From Caulobacter sp. S45 (GTDB lineage: Bacteria > Pseudomonadota > Alphaproteobacteria > Caulobacterales > Caulobacteraceae), in the NCBI RefSeq assembly GCF_903642205.1, contig NZ_CAHJWH010000008.1:1-43097 (forward strand): a stretch of 43,097 bases of DNA. The letters are read 5' to 3'. The notes under the pieces were generated by a model. That model made no database searches and was not told where the DNA came from. It saw only the letters and a program-made list of their open reading frames with translations. Made by a program: the position numbers and the translations under genes. Of the stretch, positions 24,277 to 33,940 are shown one piece after another (the first letter of the stretch is position 1; every line of letters starts with the position of its first letter).

Positions 24277-24413
24277 CTGACGTTTTTGGAGTGAGTCTCC
24301 CAGACCGGCATGTAGTGAGACAAGTGATCCCTGCGACGCATTGCGCGGAGAGGTTAGGTCCGCAGGGTCATAGGCTGTTGGAGGCCGCCCCGCGCAGGCC
24401 CTCCGCCCGGACC

Positions 24414-24438
24414 GGAACCTTGGACTTTAGGCGTCGTT
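24414..24438 (+). promoter_or_regulatory. EcfG-type promoter of phyR
   Basis: GGAAC (24414-24418), 16 bases, CGTT (24435-24438): a perfect consensus match, giving a leader of about 58 bases before phyR. The minus strand of the same DNA reads GGAAC-N16-GGTT, so it could also fire towards the Pro-rich small gene. Confidence 0.8.
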
Positions 24439-24503
24439 CCAGCTCTGTCGGGACCCAAGGTGCGGACGAAGCGCGTCTGGCCGTCCTGGGCGAGGGAAGG
24501 TCC

Positions 24504-25286
24504 ATGTCCAGGCAGATCGGCCGGCACGCCCCTTATCTGAGGCGTTACGCCCGCGCCCTCACGGGATCGCAGGCCAAGGGCGACAGCTTGGTTCAAACGG
24601 CCATGGAGGGCCTGCTCTCCGGTGAGATCGTGCTTGAAGAGGCGCTCGCCGTGCGACCGGCTCTGTATGCCGCCTTGCACAATGCGTGGTCCCGGCGCTC
24701 GGATGGCCCTCGTCCTTCGAACGTGAACGGCGCCGACCTCCACCTGCAGGAGCTGAGCGATCAGGAGCGGGCGACCTTGCTGCTGACCACGATGGAGGGC
24801 TTCAGCGCGTCCGAGGCGGCGGAAGTCCTGCGCTGCGACCGCGGCCAAGTCGATGCGCTGCTACAGTCGGCGGAGACGGCGCTGCGCCACCAACTGGCGG
24901 CCCGCGTGCTGATCATCGAGGACGAACCGATCATCGCGCTCGACCTCACTCGTGTCGCACGCGAACTCGGCCACACGGTCGTAGGCGTGGCGGCCACGCG
25001 CACGGAAGCGGTGGCGCTGGCCCATGACGCGAGGCCTGGCCTGGTGCTCGCCGACGTGCGGCTCGCCGATGGCTCCAGCGGCATGGATGCGGCGGCTGAC
25101 ATCCTGCAGGACTTCGACCTGCCGGTGATCTTCATCACCGCTTTCCCGGAACACCTGCTCACGGGCGACCGTCCGGAGCCGGCCTTCCTCATCACCAAGC
25201 CGTTCCGGGAGGATACGGTGAAAGTGCTGATCGGGCAGGCCCTGTTCTTCCATGGCGCCGCACCGGTCGAAGCCGTCGCCAGCTAG
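24504..25286 (+). CDS. phyR: PhyR response regulator (sigma-like domain plus receiver)
   Basis: A 260-residue protein from ATG 24504 with GAGGGAAGG upstream. The N-terminal 1-130 is an ECF-sigma-like domain (APYLRRYARALTGSQAKGDS, then LSDQERATLLLTTMEGFSAS). The C-terminal receiver (133-250) has the acidic pair IIEDEP, phosphoacceptor Asp184 in LVLADVRLADG, Thr/Ala in VIFITAF and Lys in LITKPF. In the family phosphorylated PhyR binds NepR and frees EcfG. A HWE-type PhyK kinase is not in this window. The stop codon overlaps the next gene's promoter. Confidence 0.96.
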   Translation: MSRQIGRHAPYLRRYARALTGSQAKGDSLVQTAMEGLLSGEIVLEEALAVRPALYAALHNAWSRRSDGPRPSNVNGADLHLQELSDQERATLLLTTMEGFSASEAAEVLRCDRGQVDALLQSAETALRHQLAARVLIIEDEPIIALDLTRVARELGHTVVGVAATRTEAVALAHDARPGLVLADVRLADGSSGMDAAADILQDFDLPVIFITAFPEHLLTGDRPEPAFLITKPFREDTVKVLIGQALFFHGAAPVEAVAS

Positions 25287-25310
25287 GAACCGCCGGCGCG
25301 CGGGGGTGTT
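25286..25310 (+). promoter_or_regulatory. EcfG-type promoter for the YqjD/DUF883-like gene
   Basis: GGAAC (25286-25290), 16 bases, TGTT (25307-25310). The first G is the last base of the phyR stop codon. One mismatch from the EcfG consensus. Confidence 0.6.
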
Positions 25311-25339
25311 GAGAAGGTAGCGTAGCCGTGGAGCTTGGG

Positions 25340-25645
25340 ATGACCGACACAACCCTGAACGACAAGGCCGGTGCCGTAGCTGATCAGGCCGACAAGGATG
25401 TGAAGGACGCCGGCCGCAGCCTGGCCGACACGGCGGACCAGGTTAAGAAGACGGTCACAGAGAAGGCCGGAGTCGCCAAGGACTGGGCGGTGGATCGTTC
25501 CGGCGTGGCGCGTGACTGGGCGCTGGACCAGTCCGATGTGATCCGCGACACGGTCCAGACCAAGCCTTTCATTTCAGTAGGGATCTCCGCAGCCTCCGCT
25601 TTCGCCGCTGGCCTTGTCCTGGGTGTACTGCTCACCCGTCGCTGA
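25340..25645 (+). CDS. YqjD/DUF883-like inner-membrane stress protein
   Basis: A 101-residue protein from ATG 25340. A long amphipathic Ala/Lys/Asp-rich helix (1-75, with heptad-like VADQADKDVKDAGRSLADTA) precedes a single C-terminal membrane helix (VGISAASAFAAGLVLGVLL) and a final TRR. This matches the YqjD/ElaB (DUF883) plan, tail-anchored proteins induced by general stress. The gene follows phyR and has its own EcfG-type promoter. Confidence 0.78.
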   Translation: MTDTTLNDKAGAVADQADKDVKDAGRSLADTADQVKKTVTEKAGVAKDWAVDRSGVARDWALDQSDVIRDTVQTKPFISVGISAASAFAAGLVLGVLLTRR

Positions 25646-25661
25646 TCTCTGGACGGTGCGC

Positions 25662-26453
25662 CTATGGCGGCGGTACAGGCGGCTGCTCGGCCCGCCGTTT
25701 CGCGGCCTGCTTCTCACGCTTCAGGATTGCGGTCTGGAGCGGCGTCTTGGGCAAGGCGGCCTCGGTCAGGTATCCGGCTGATGTCTTGTCCAGGAGATCG
25801 AACCTGCGATCCGCCGCAGCGGCGAATTCGGCGCGGGTGATGCGGCCGTTGAACTCGGTATCCGCAGCCGCCACTGGTTCGGGCGCGTTGATCAGGGAAT
25901 AGACAGCCGCGCCCTGTACGCCGATGCCTCTCGCCGGGGCCGGAGCTCGGGCTTCGCCTCGCCGATGCGGACGAGAGTCGTCCGGCCTGTTGTCCGTATT
26001 CCGCGGGTCGCCGAAGGTGAGGCTCGGATCCATGCCCTCGTCGGCATGAAGGCTTTCGATCTTGGGGAGGATCTCCGGCGCGACCTCCTGTTCGTATCGG
26101 GCCAGTTCAGCGCCATCGATAATGCCGTCGTTGTTCATATCGAGCTTGCCGAAGAAGCCGAGGGCGTCGGCCCGGAACTCGTCGCGGGTGAGCCGGCCGT
26201 CATGATCGGCGTCAGCCCGTCTGAACCATGCCACGACCGGATAGGGCGCTTCCTGCGCGGCGCGGAACGGTTCTCCGGCGGGACTGATGAAGATGTTGGG
26301 GAGCCTGCGGGGCGCACCGCTCCCATGACCATCGCCCCGTTCGTCGCCGCTCAAGCCCGGCCCGCCCCCCGATGGAGCGCCTTCGTCGCTGGCGCAGGCG
26401 CAGAGCGTCGAACAGGCCAGGATGAGAACTGAGCGCTTTAGAAGGGCGAGCAT
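25662..26453 (-). CDS. EF-hand lipoprotein
   Basis: A 263-residue protein with an N-terminal signal and lipobox (LILACSTLCAC; Cys about 20). EF-hand calcium loops are visible at RADADHDGRLTRDEF and DMNNDGIIDGAEL, with degenerate later copies (DTEFNGRITRAEF, DKTSAGYLTEAAL). The linker is Pro/Arg-rich. It is likely a calcium-binding periplasmic or outer-membrane lipoprotein. It lies downstream of the two-component genes on the same strand, with a 66-base gap. Confidence 0.85.
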   Translation of the reverse strand: MLALLKRSVLILACSTLCACASDEGAPSGGGPGLSGDERGDGHGSGAPRRLPNIFISPAGEPFRAAQEAPYPVVAWFRRADADHDGRLTRDEFRADALGFFGKLDMNNDGIIDGAELARYEQEVAPEILPKIESLHADEGMDPSLTFGDPRNTDNRPDDSRPHRRGEARAPAPARGIGVQGAAVYSLINAPEPVAAADTEFNGRITRAEFAAAADRRFDLLDKTSAGYLTEAALPKTPLQTAILKREKQAAKRRAEQPPVPPP

Positions 26454-26518
26454 CAGCCGATCTAGGTGCGGCGAGGCCGCCGAGGCAAGCCTGACGGAAC
26501 GATCAGGCCTGGCACGGG

Positions 26519-27871
26519 TCAGAGGGGCAACCGGGCGCAGGCGCGCAAGCCGCCGCCGTTCCGGTTGACGAGTGCGGCCTCGCCTCCGTGGGCCCTGGCC
26601 ACTGAGCGGACCACCGCAAGACCTAGACCCGCACCACCGGTTTCGCGGGAGCGGGAGGGCTCGCCTCGATGGAACGGCTCGAACACCCGCTCACGGTCGG
26701 CCTCGGCGATCCCTGGACCGTCGTCATCCACCTCGATCACCGCCGCGCCGCCTTCGTGGTAGACGCGGGCTCGAGCGCACGAGCCGAATTTTACCGCATT
26801 GTCGAGCAGGTTGGCGACGAGCCGGCGCAAGGCCACCGGATCGCCATTGATCACGACGGGCGCCGGACTGTCGGCGCTGACATCCAGCCCTGTCTCCGCC
26901 ATCTCCACCGCGACGCTGTCCACCAGAGAGGAGAGTTCGAGGCGGGATCGTTCGCAGGGCTGGGTCGCGTCGCGCACGAAGGCGAGAGCCGACGATATCA
27001 TGGTGTCCATCTGGTCCACGTCAGCGATCATCTTCTCGCGAAGGCCCGGCGGCGCGCCTTCCACCCGGAAACGCAGGCGCGTCAGGGGCGTGCGGAGGTC
27101 ATGGGCCACCGCCCCCACCATGGCCGTCCGATCGTCGACGTAGCGACGCAGGCGCTCCTGCATGTCGTTGAAGGCATTGGCCGCCTGCTGCACCTCCGGC
27201 GGTCCCCGGAGGCGGAGAGGCGAAGCCCGGGGGTCCCGCCCGAGCCTTTCGGCCGCCGCCGCGAAACCTCCAATCGGCGCGGCGAGCCTGCGGGCGAACA
27301 GGTAGGCGATCGGCGCAAGCGCAGCCGCGCTGAGCACGAACCAGAGCAGGATGCGCCGCTGCCATGCGGTGGGGACGCGCTCGCGCGCCATGGCCACCAG
27401 CCAGTGACCGTCCGCCCGCTTAACGGCCACCTTGAACGGCGCCATCAACAGGTGCTCGTCTCGCGGGTGCAGGTGCGGACCCGGGCCACCCCGGGGCGGT
27501 CCCAGGCCGAAGGGCAGGGGTTCGCGCGAGACCACCACGTCCTGCGGGCCAAGGTTCATGCGCCGCTGGATGTCGGCCAGGGCGTCCAGCGCCTGATGGC
27601 CTACGAAGTAGGTCGGAGGAGGGTGGTCGACCACCTGAAGGGTTAGGGGCACACCCTCCGCCGAGAGCGTCGGATCGCCTTGCAGCGCCGACACGATGTC
27701 GCTGACCCGGAAGAGGATAGGCTGCGGCGGAGGCAGGCTGAAGATGATGGCCAGGTTCACGGCCTGAGCCGCCACCAGGCTGACCAGCACCAGTGTGAGC
27801 ACCTGGACGAACAGCGAGGGTCTAAACCCAGGCGACCTTGAACCGTCCGGGCGCGCGGCCGCGCCAGTCAC
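26519..27871 (-). CDS. Sensor histidine kinase (HisKA type)
   Basis: A 450-residue membrane kinase: TM1 about 19-45, a periplasmic sensor domain, TM2 about 173-193, a HAMP domain, then the H-box VGAVAHDLRTPLTRLRF with phospho-accepting His257. The N-box is NLLDNAVKFG, the G1 box DDGPGIAEADRERVFEPF and the G2 box GGAGLGLAVV. Its start overlaps the response regulator stop by four bases (ATGA). The ligand is unknown. It is unrelated in type to the HWE kinases of the general stress pathway. Confidence 0.94.
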   Translation of the reverse strand: MTGAAARPDGSRSPGFRPSLFVQVLTLVLVSLVAAQAVNLAIIFSLPPPQPILFRVSDIVSALQGDPTLSAEGVPLTLQVVDHPPPTYFVGHQALDALADIQRRMNLGPQDVVVSREPLPFGLGPPRGGPGPHLHPRDEHLLMAPFKVAVKRADGHWLVAMARERVPTAWQRRILLWFVLSAAALAPIAYLFARRLAAPIGGFAAAAERLGRDPRASPLRLRGPPEVQQAANAFNDMQERLRRYVDDRTAMVGAVAHDLRTPLTRLRFRVEGAPPGLREKMIADVDQMDTMISSALAFVRDATQPCERSRLELSSLVDSVAVEMAETGLDVSADSPAPVVINGDPVALRRLVANLLDNAVKFGSCARARVYHEGGAAVIEVDDDGPGIAEADRERVFEPFHRGEPSRSRETGGAGLGLAVVRSVARAHGGEAALVNRNGGGLRACARLPL

Positions 27872-28617
27872 CGCCGCGCGACCTTGGCCATGAACATGTA
27901 GCCCTCGTTGCGGATGGTGCGGATCAGCTCCGAGCCGCCGCCATCGTCCAGCTTGCGGCGCAACCGGCTGATCTGTACGTCGATCGCGCGATCGTACGCG
28001 TCGCTATCCGGGCCGCGGGCGAAGTCGAGCAGTTGGTCGCGGGTCAGCACCCGCTGGGGATGCTCCACGAAGGATCGAAGCAGGGAGAACTCGCCACCCG
28101 ATAGGTTGACGATCACGCCCTCAGGGGCGCGCAGCTCCCGCCGCACCATGTCCAGCCGCCAGCCGTTGAACTCGCAACGCGCGCCCATGTGGGCTGCGGG
28201 ATCCGGCCGCTCGCCGCGGCGGCGCAGCACGGCGCGCACCCGGGCCAGGAGCTCGCGCGGGTTGCAGGGCTTGGGCAGGTAGTCGTCGGCGCCGAGCTCC
28301 AGGCCGACAATCCGGTCGGTCTCCTCGCCCATGGCGCTCAACATGATCACCGCTGGGCCCTCTGCTGAGGACAGGCGACGACAGATGTGCAGGCCATCCT
28401 CGCCCGGAAGCATAACGTCGAGCACGACCAGGTCAGGCTGGCCGAGCGTCATCAGCCGGTTGAGCTCCGTGGCGTCGGCTGCGGTCTCCACCTCGAAGCC
28501 GTGACGACCCAGGAACTCGGCCACGACGTCGCGAATGCCGGGATCATCGTCCACCACGATGATGCGGCCGCAGGCCCCGGCGGCTTCCAGGTCGGTGTCA
28601 GACATGGCGAGGCTCAT
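27868..28617 (-). CDS. OmpR-family response regulator
   Basis: A 249-residue regulator from ATG 28617 (ATG 28605 is an alternative). The receiver has [12 protein letters not shown], phosphoacceptor Asp in [24 protein letters not shown] and Lys in [11 protein letters not shown]. The C-terminal winged helix has [31 protein letters not shown] and [14 protein letters not shown]. It partners the overlapping histidine kinase. Confidence 0.95.
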   Translation of the reverse strand: MSLAMSDTDLEAAGACGRIIVVDDDPGIRDVVAEFLGRHGFEVETAADATELNRLMTLGQPDLVVLDVMLPGEDGLHICRRLSSAEGPAVIMLSAMGEETDRIVGLELGADDYLPKPCNPRELLARVRAVLRRRGERPDPAAHMGARCEFNGWRLDMVRRELRAPEGVIVNLSGGEFSLLRSFVEHPQRVLTRDQLLDFARGPDSDAYDRAIDVQISRLRRKLDDGGGSELIRTIRNEGYMFMAKVARR

Positions 28618-28692
28618 GATCTCAGCATGCCAGCGGAAGTAGGCGGCGCGATGTCCGCCTCGACACACGCGTCGAAGAGCGCAGGTCGTATC

Positions 28693-30360
28693 CTACTGGT
28701 TCAAGGTATCGCCATGCCCGGGCGCGATCGCCTCGTTCGGTCCTGGGCCGATGTCCAGCACGTCCAGCCCCTTCGCCAGGCGGGAGTTCCGGTAGCCATA
28801 GCCAGCATAGATCGCTGCGCCGACCAGGCAGTACCCGACGATGATCTCCAGCGGCAATGGCTCGCCGCTGAGCGCCTTCTGCACCATCGGCAGAAGGTTG
28901 AAGACGGCCAGCGCCAGGCAGAAGATGATTCCAAGCACTGCGGTCGCGATCCCTCCCGGCACCCGGAAGGGCCGGTGCATGTCCGGGTGGCGGCGGCGCA
29001 GGTAGATCACCGACAGGCAGACGATGGAGAAGGCCAGCGCGGTGCCCAGCGACACAAGGTCGCTCAGCACGTCGATGGGCAGGAAGGCCGATACCGCCGC
29101 GATGGAGCCGCCAAGCAGGAGGGTGCCGATCCAGGGCGTGCGGAACCTGGCGTGAACCACGGCGAACACGCGGGGCAGCAGGCCGTCCCGAGCCATGGTG
29201 TAGAAGATTCGCGTCTGGGCGTAGGTGAGCACCAGCATGACCGACGACAGGCCGGTGAACGCGCCCACCTTGATCGCCAGCGCCACCAGATTGAGCTGGC
29301 CTGCGGCGTTGCCGCCGAAGGGCACGATGGCCCAGGTGGGATTCATCCGGTCGATGGCCACAGCGATCGGCGCCGGATCGGCCAGCTGCTTGTAGGGAAC
29401 GACTCCAGTCATCACCGCCGCCACGGCCATGTAGATCAGGGTGCAGATGAACAGCGAGCCCAGGATGCCGATGGGCACGTCCCGGCTCGGGTTACGGGCC
29501 TCTGCAGCCGCCGTGGAGACCGCCTCAAAACCCACATAAGCGAAGAAGATGATCGCTCCTCCCCGCAGCACGCCGGACCAGCCGAAGTCGCCGAAGGCGC
29601 CGGTCGTGTTCTTGGGGAGGAAGGGATGCCAGTTGGCCGGGTTGATGTAGGAGACGCCGATCCCGATGAAGGCCAGAAGCACCACCACCTTTATGACCAC
29701 GATGACGTTGTTGACCTTGGCGGACTCGCTCACGCCCAGGACCAGCAGCCCGGTCACCGCAAGGATGCCGACGGTCGCCAGCAGGTTCAAGGTACCGGTC
29801 ATCTGGAAGCTGAGGTGGCCGAGCGCGTCCGGCAGGGCCTGGACCAGCGGCGTCGCGAAGGCCGGCGCCATGTGGCCGCCGACCAGGATGTTGGGGAAGT
29901 TGATGCCCAGATCATGCAGGAGCGAGATGGTGTTGCCCGACCAGCCGACGGCGACCACCGCGGCGGCGACCCCGTACTCGAGCACCAGCAGCCAGCCCAT
30001 CACCCAGGCGAACACCTCCCCAAGCGTCCCGTAGGCGTAGGTGTAAGCCGAGCCCGACACCGGCATCGCAGCCGACAGCTCCGCATAGCAGAGGCCGGCG
30101 AAGGCGCAGGCCGTGCCCGCCACTAGGAAGGACAGCAGGATGGCCGGCCCTGCATTGGCGGAGGCGACTTGACCGGTCAGCACGAAGATGCCGGCCCCGA
30201 TGATGCAGCCGACGCCCAGGCTCACCAAGTTGAAGGCTCCCAGGGTACGCTTCAGGCCGTGGTGTGCGGCCTCGGCCTGGATCTGAGCGATGGACTTCTT
30301 GAGGGTGAGCCGATTGGTGCGGCCCACGGTGATCGACGCCATCTGCCGCTTTGTCCCCAT
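28693..30360 (-). CDS. APC-superfamily amino-acid permease (CAT type)
   Basis: A 555-residue, 12-helix transporter. The N-terminal signature is LVSLGVGCIIGAGIFVLTGQ; GFEAVSTAAAEARNPSRDVP is the characteristic loop motif. Helices run throughout to VGYCLVGAAIYAGYGYR, followed by a short C-terminal tail. The length fits bacterial homologues of cationic amino-acid transporters. Substrate specificity cannot be read. ATG 30360 was used as start; ATG 30342 is an alternative. Confidence 0.92.
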   Translation of the reverse strand: MGTKRQMASITVGRTNRLTLKKSIAQIQAEAAHHGLKRTLGAFNLVSLGVGCIIGAGIFVLTGQVASANAGPAILLSFLVAGTACAFAGLCYAELSAAMPVSGSAYTYAYGTLGEVFAWVMGWLLVLEYGVAAAVVAVGWSGNTISLLHDLGINFPNILVGGHMAPAFATPLVQALPDALGHLSFQMTGTLNLLATVGILAVTGLLVLGVSESAKVNNVIVVIKVVVLLAFIGIGVSYINPANWHPFLPKNTTGAFGDFGWSGVLRGGAIIFFAYVGFEAVSTAAAEARNPSRDVPIGILGSLFICTLIYMAVAAVMTGVVPYKQLADPAPIAVAIDRMNPTWAIVPFGGNAAGQLNLVALAIKVGAFTGLSSVMLVLTYAQTRIFYTMARDGLLPRVFAVVHARFRTPWIGTLLLGGSIAAVSAFLPIDVLSDLVSLGTALAFSIVCLSVIYLRRRHPDMHRPFRVPGGIATAVLGIIFCLALAVFNLLPMVQKALSGEPLPLEIIVGYCLVGAAIYAGYGYRNSRLAKGLDVLDIGPGPNEAIAPGHGDTLNQ

Positions 30361-30466
30361 GTCGACGCCTTGGACTGCGTCGGCTTGGGTGAGACGTTAG
30401 AGAGGGTGCTTGCCAGGTGCAACGGGGCGCGGCGTTTGCGCCCCGGCCAGCTTGAGACCGCATGAC

Positions 30467-32926
30467 ATGCTGCCGATCCATCACATCCTGCCCAAGCTTC
30501 AGGTGATGCTTCAGGCGCGCAACGCCGCGGTGCTCGTCGCACCACCAGGCGCCGGCAAGACCACCGTGGTCCCGCTGGCGTTGTTGGAGGCTGCCTGGCG
30601 AGAAAACGGACGCATCCTGGTGCTGGAGCCCCGTCGTCTCGCCGCGCGCGCCGCGGCGGACCGCATGGCTGGGAGCTTGGCCGAGCCGGTGGGCCGCACG
30701 GTCGGCTACAGGGTGCGGCTGGACGCCAGGGTCTCGGCTCATACGCGCATCGAGGTGGTCACCGAAGGCGTGTTCACCCGCATGATCCTGGACGACCCAA
30801 GTCTCGAAGGCGTGGCTGCGGTCCTGTTCGACGAATTCCACGAGCGCAGCCTGGACGCGGACCTCGGGCTTGCGCTGGCCCGCGAGGCGCAGAGCCTGCT
30901 TCGTGAGAACCTGCGCCTCCTGGTGATGTCCGCAACGCTCGACGGGGCGCGGGTGTCGGCCCTGCTCGGCGATGCGCCGGTGGTGGAGAGCCTCGGCCGC
31001 GCCTTTCCGGTTGAGACCCGCTATCTGGGCCGTGATCCGGCCGCCCGTCTGGAGCCTCAGGTGGCGCGTGCGGTGCTCACCGCATTAGCCGAGGAGTCCG
31101 GCGGTGTTCTGGCCTTCCTCCCTGGAGCGGCGGAGATCCATCGGGTGGAGGCGACGCTGGCGGAACGGCTGGCGGGACGGGCCGACGTGCAGGTCCACCC
31201 GTTGTATGGCGCGCTCTCGCCCGAGGCTCAGGATCGCGCCATCGCGCCCGCTCCAGCAGGTATGCGCAAGGTGGTCCTGGCGACCTCCATTGCGGAGACC
31301 AGCCTGACGCTTGAGGGTGTGCGGGTGGTGGTGGACGGCGGCGTCTCGCGCGTGCCGCGCTTCGATCCGGCCAGCGGGCTGACCCGGCTGGCCACCGTGC
31401 GGGTGAGCCGCGCGAGCGCCGACCAGCGCCGCGGCCGCGCCGGCCGCACCCAGCCTGGGGTCTGCTACCGGCTCTGGGATGAGGCGGAGACCCGCGCCCT
31501 GACCGCCTTCGGGCGACCGGAAATCCTGGATAGCGACCTGTCGGGTTTCGCCCTGACACTGGCCCAGTGGGGCGCGAAGTCCACTACGGGATTGGCGCTG
31601 CTCGATCCGCCACCGCCGGCGGCTTTCTCCGAGGCGCGCCGCTTGCTGCAGGACCTCGGCGCCCTGGACGAGGCAGGCGAGCTGACTGGGCATGGACGCC
31701 GCCTGGCGGCGCTGCCCGCGCCGCCACGGCTAGCGCACCTGATGGTGCGCGGCGCGGAGTTGGGGACCGCCCGGCGGGCCGCCCACATAGCCATGCTCCT
31801 GACCGAACGGGGGCTCGGGGGCGAGTCGGTCGATCTCGACGAGCGGTTGGGGCACTTCGCCCTTGACGGCTCCGCACGCGCCCGCGAAGGCCGCGCCCTT
31901 GCGGAGCGGCAGGCGCGCCAGGCCTCGGCGGGGACCGCGGACGGGCGGGGCGGTCCCGTCAGCGACGGTGTCCTGCTGGCCTTGGCCTACCCAGAGCGGA
32001 TCGCAAAGGCGAGAGGCGCCGACGGCGTGTTCAACCTGACCACAGGCCGGGCGGTGCGCGTCGATCCCTCAGACGCCCTGGCGCGGGAGCCCTGGCTGGC
32101 GGTGGGTGAGCTCGGCGGGGGCGCCGCCAGCGACCGGGTGCGGCTCGCCGCGCGCATCGATCGGGCGGAGCTCGAGCAGGCGTTTGCCGAGAAGATCGTC
32201 GAGGAGACCCGCACCGAAGTCGATCCGGACGGCCGGGTCCGAGCGCGCCGCATGCGCCGTCTGGGGACACTGGTGCTCGACCAGCGCCGGCTCGACCAGC
32301 CGTCGCCGGATGTGCTGTGCGACGCCTTGGCCCAGCACCTGCGGTCGCAGGGACTTATGGCCCTGCCGCTCGGCGAAGACACCCAGCGCCTGCGAGACCG
32401 CATCGCCTTCCTGGCTAGGCTCGATCCTGAGGGCGGCTGGCCCGACCTTTCGGACGCCACCCTGCTGGCCACGGCGGAGGATTGGCTCGGCGAACAGCTC
32501 GGCAGGGTCAGCCGACTGGCCGATCTTGCGCCCGGCGATGTGCATCAGGCGATCATGGCGGGCGTCGACTACGCCCACCAGCGACGGTTGGACGTTGAGG
32601 CGCCGGTGCGGCTGACGCTTCCCACCGGCTCCAGCCCATCGATCGACTATGCGGCCGAAGGCGGCCCGCGGGTGGAGGCGCGGGTGCAGGAGCTGTTCGG
32701 CATGAAGGCGCACCCGACGGTGGCTCAAGGTCGCGTGTCCCTGACCCTGGCCCTGCTGTCGCCGGCGCGCCGCCCCGTGCAGGTCACTCGCGACCTCCCG
32801 GGGTTCTGGGCGGGATCTTGGAACGCTGTCCGATCCGAGATGAAGGGACGCTACCCCCGACACCCCTGGCCGGAAGACCCGTCAAATGCCGCTCCTACAA
32901 CTCGGGCGAAGCCGCGGGGGACGTGA
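30467..32926 (+). CDS. hrpB: ATP-dependent helicase HrpB
   Basis: An 819-residue DEAH-box helicase. Walker A APPGAGKTT (25-33), motif II as FDEFHERSLDADL, motif III as VMSATLDG, motif V/VI as TSIAETSLTLEGV and QRRGRAGRTQPG. The HA2/ratchet region and the C-terminal HrpB domain (VRLTLPTGSSPSIDYAAEGG, RVEARVQELFGMKAHP, LSPARRPVQVTRDLPGFW) are present. Length is normal for HrpB. RNA helicase activity is presumed. Confidence 0.96.
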   Translation: MLPIHHILPKLQVMLQARNAAVLVAPPGAGKTTVVPLALLEAAWRENGRILVLEPRRLAARAAADRMAGSLAEPVGRTVGYRVRLDARVSAHTRIEVVTEGVFTRMILDDPSLEGVAAVLFDEFHERSLDADLGLALAREAQSLLRENLRLLVMSATLDGARVSALLGDAPVVESLGRAFPVETRYLGRDPAARLEPQVARAVLTALAEESGGVLAFLPGAAEIHRVEATLAERLAGRADVQVHPLYGALSPEAQDRAIAPAPAGMRKVVLATSIAETSLTLEGVRVVVDGGVSRVPRFDPASGLTRLATVRVSRASADQRRGRAGRTQPGVCYRLWDEAETRALTAFGRPEILDSDLSGFALTLAQWGAKSTTGLALLDPPPPAAFSEARRLLQDLGALDEAGELTGHGRRLAALPAPPRLAHLMVRGAELGTARRAAHIAMLLTERGLGGESVDLDERLGHFALDGSARAREGRALAERQARQASAGTADGRGGPVSDGVLLALAYPERIAKARGADGVFNLTTGRAVRVDPSDALAREPWLAVGELGGGAASDRVRLAARIDRAELEQAFAEKIVEETRTEVDPDGRVRARRMRRLGTLVLDQRRLDQPSPDVLCDALAQHLRSQGLMALPLGEDTQRLRDRIAFLARLDPEGGWPDLSDATLLATAEDWLGEQLGRVSRLADLAPGDVHQAIMAGVDYAHQRRLDVEAPVRLTLPTGSSPSIDYAAEGGPRVEARVQELFGMKAHPTVAQGRVSLTLALLSPARRPVQVTRDLPGFWAGSWNAVRSEMKGRYPRHPWPEDPSNAAPTTRAKPRGT

Positions 32927-33074
32927 GCACGGATGGGACGCCTCCTCAGAGATACCCGCCGAAGGTTTTTCAGGATGACGGCGTGTAGGCTTGCACAACT
33001 CTGCATCATGTTGAGTAAGGCTTCGCTGAGAGCCGGTCTCGACACACGCAGGCAGGTCCGACCGCAGAGGTTCC

Positions 33075-33833
33075 ATGCGCATCGATCTCAGCTCCAAGAC
33101 CGTCCTGATCACCGGCGGTAGCCGCGGGATCGGAGCGGCGGCGGTGCGGGCGTTCGCTGCGTCCGGCGCGCGGGTGGCGGTGCACTGCGGGCGCAATCTG
33201 CACGTCGCCCAGGCGCTGGCGGCGGAGGTGGGCGGCGGTGCAGAGGCCTTCAAGGCCGAGCTCAGCGACCCGGAGGCCTGTACGCCGCTATGGGATGCGG
33301 TGGTGGCCCGGTTCGGTCGGGTCGACGTGCTGGTGAACAATGCCGGCGTCGCGATGGCTGCGCCGGTGGCAGGTGAAGAGGCGGCATGGCTAGACGCCTG
33401 GACACGCACTATGGCGGTGAACCTGACCGCGATGGGGCTGCTCTGCCGGGCGGCCATCGGCCACTTCCAGTCACAGGGAGGTGGCCGGATCATCAACATC
33501 AGCTCTCGGGCTGCCTTCCGGGGCGATACGCCGGACTACATGGCCTATGCCGCCTCCAAGGGTGGAGGGGTGGCGCTGACCCGCTCCATTGCGCGCGGGT
33601 TCGGCAAGCAGGGGATCGTGGCCTTCGACGTGGCGCCAGGCTTCACTCGGACCGAGATGGCCCAGGACTTCATCGACCAGTACGGGGAAGCCTACGCCTC
33701 CAGCGACATCGCCCTGTCGCGCCTGACTGAGCCGGGCGACATCGCGCCTATGCTGGTTTTCCTGGCCAGCGGCCTCGCCGATCATGCGACCGGGACGACG
33801 ATCGACATCAACGCCGGCTCCTACGTGCATTAA
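33075..33833 (+). CDS. SDR-family oxidoreductase
   Basis: A 252-residue short-chain dehydrogenase from ATG 33075. The cofactor loop is ITGGSRGIGAAAVRAFAASG, NNAG is at about 92-95, the catalytic Ser lies in IINISSRAAF, and the YxxxK in DYMAYAASKGG. A classic NAD(P)-dependent reductase; the substrate is unknown. A GC-rich hairpin follows. Confidence 0.93.
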   Translation: MRIDLSSKTVLITGGSRGIGAAAVRAFAASGARVAVHCGRNLHVAQALAAEVGGGAEAFKAELSDPEACTPLWDAVVARFGRVDVLVNNAGVAMAAPVAGEEAAWLDAWTRTMAVNLTAMGLLCRAAIGHFQSQGGGRIINISSRAAFRGDTPDYMAYAASKGGGVALTRSIARGFGKQGIVAFDVAPGFTRTEMAQDFIDQYGEAYASSDIALSRLTEPGDIAPMLVFLASGLADHATGTTIDINAGSYVH

Positions 33834-33834
33834 A

Positions 33835-33852
33835 GGCGGCCAGCCGGCCGCC
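33835..33852. terminator. Hairpin terminator
   Basis: GGCGGCC (33835-33841) and GGCCGCC (33846-33852) form a perfect 7-base stem with loop AGCC, directly after the SDR stop codon. Confidence 0.55.
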
Positions 33853-33940
33853 GGACATGCGCGCCTGGACGCGAGCTGCCAGAAGACGCCTATGCTCCAC
33901 AACCTGCGACAGGCTGGCCCGCCGCCAGCGGCCGTCGCTA

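Noticed and set aside
24260-24284. GGACC-N16-CGTT on the plus strand as a phyR promoter
   Set aside because: A perfect GGAAC-N16-CGTT lies closer to phyR at 24414-24438; the weaker match would give a 220-base leader.
28387-30126. A 579-codon plus-strand frame opposite the response regulator and amino-acid permease
   Set aside because: The opposite strand encodes well-recognised proteins; the plus frame has His/Gln/Arg/Gly-rich shadow composition and no domain.
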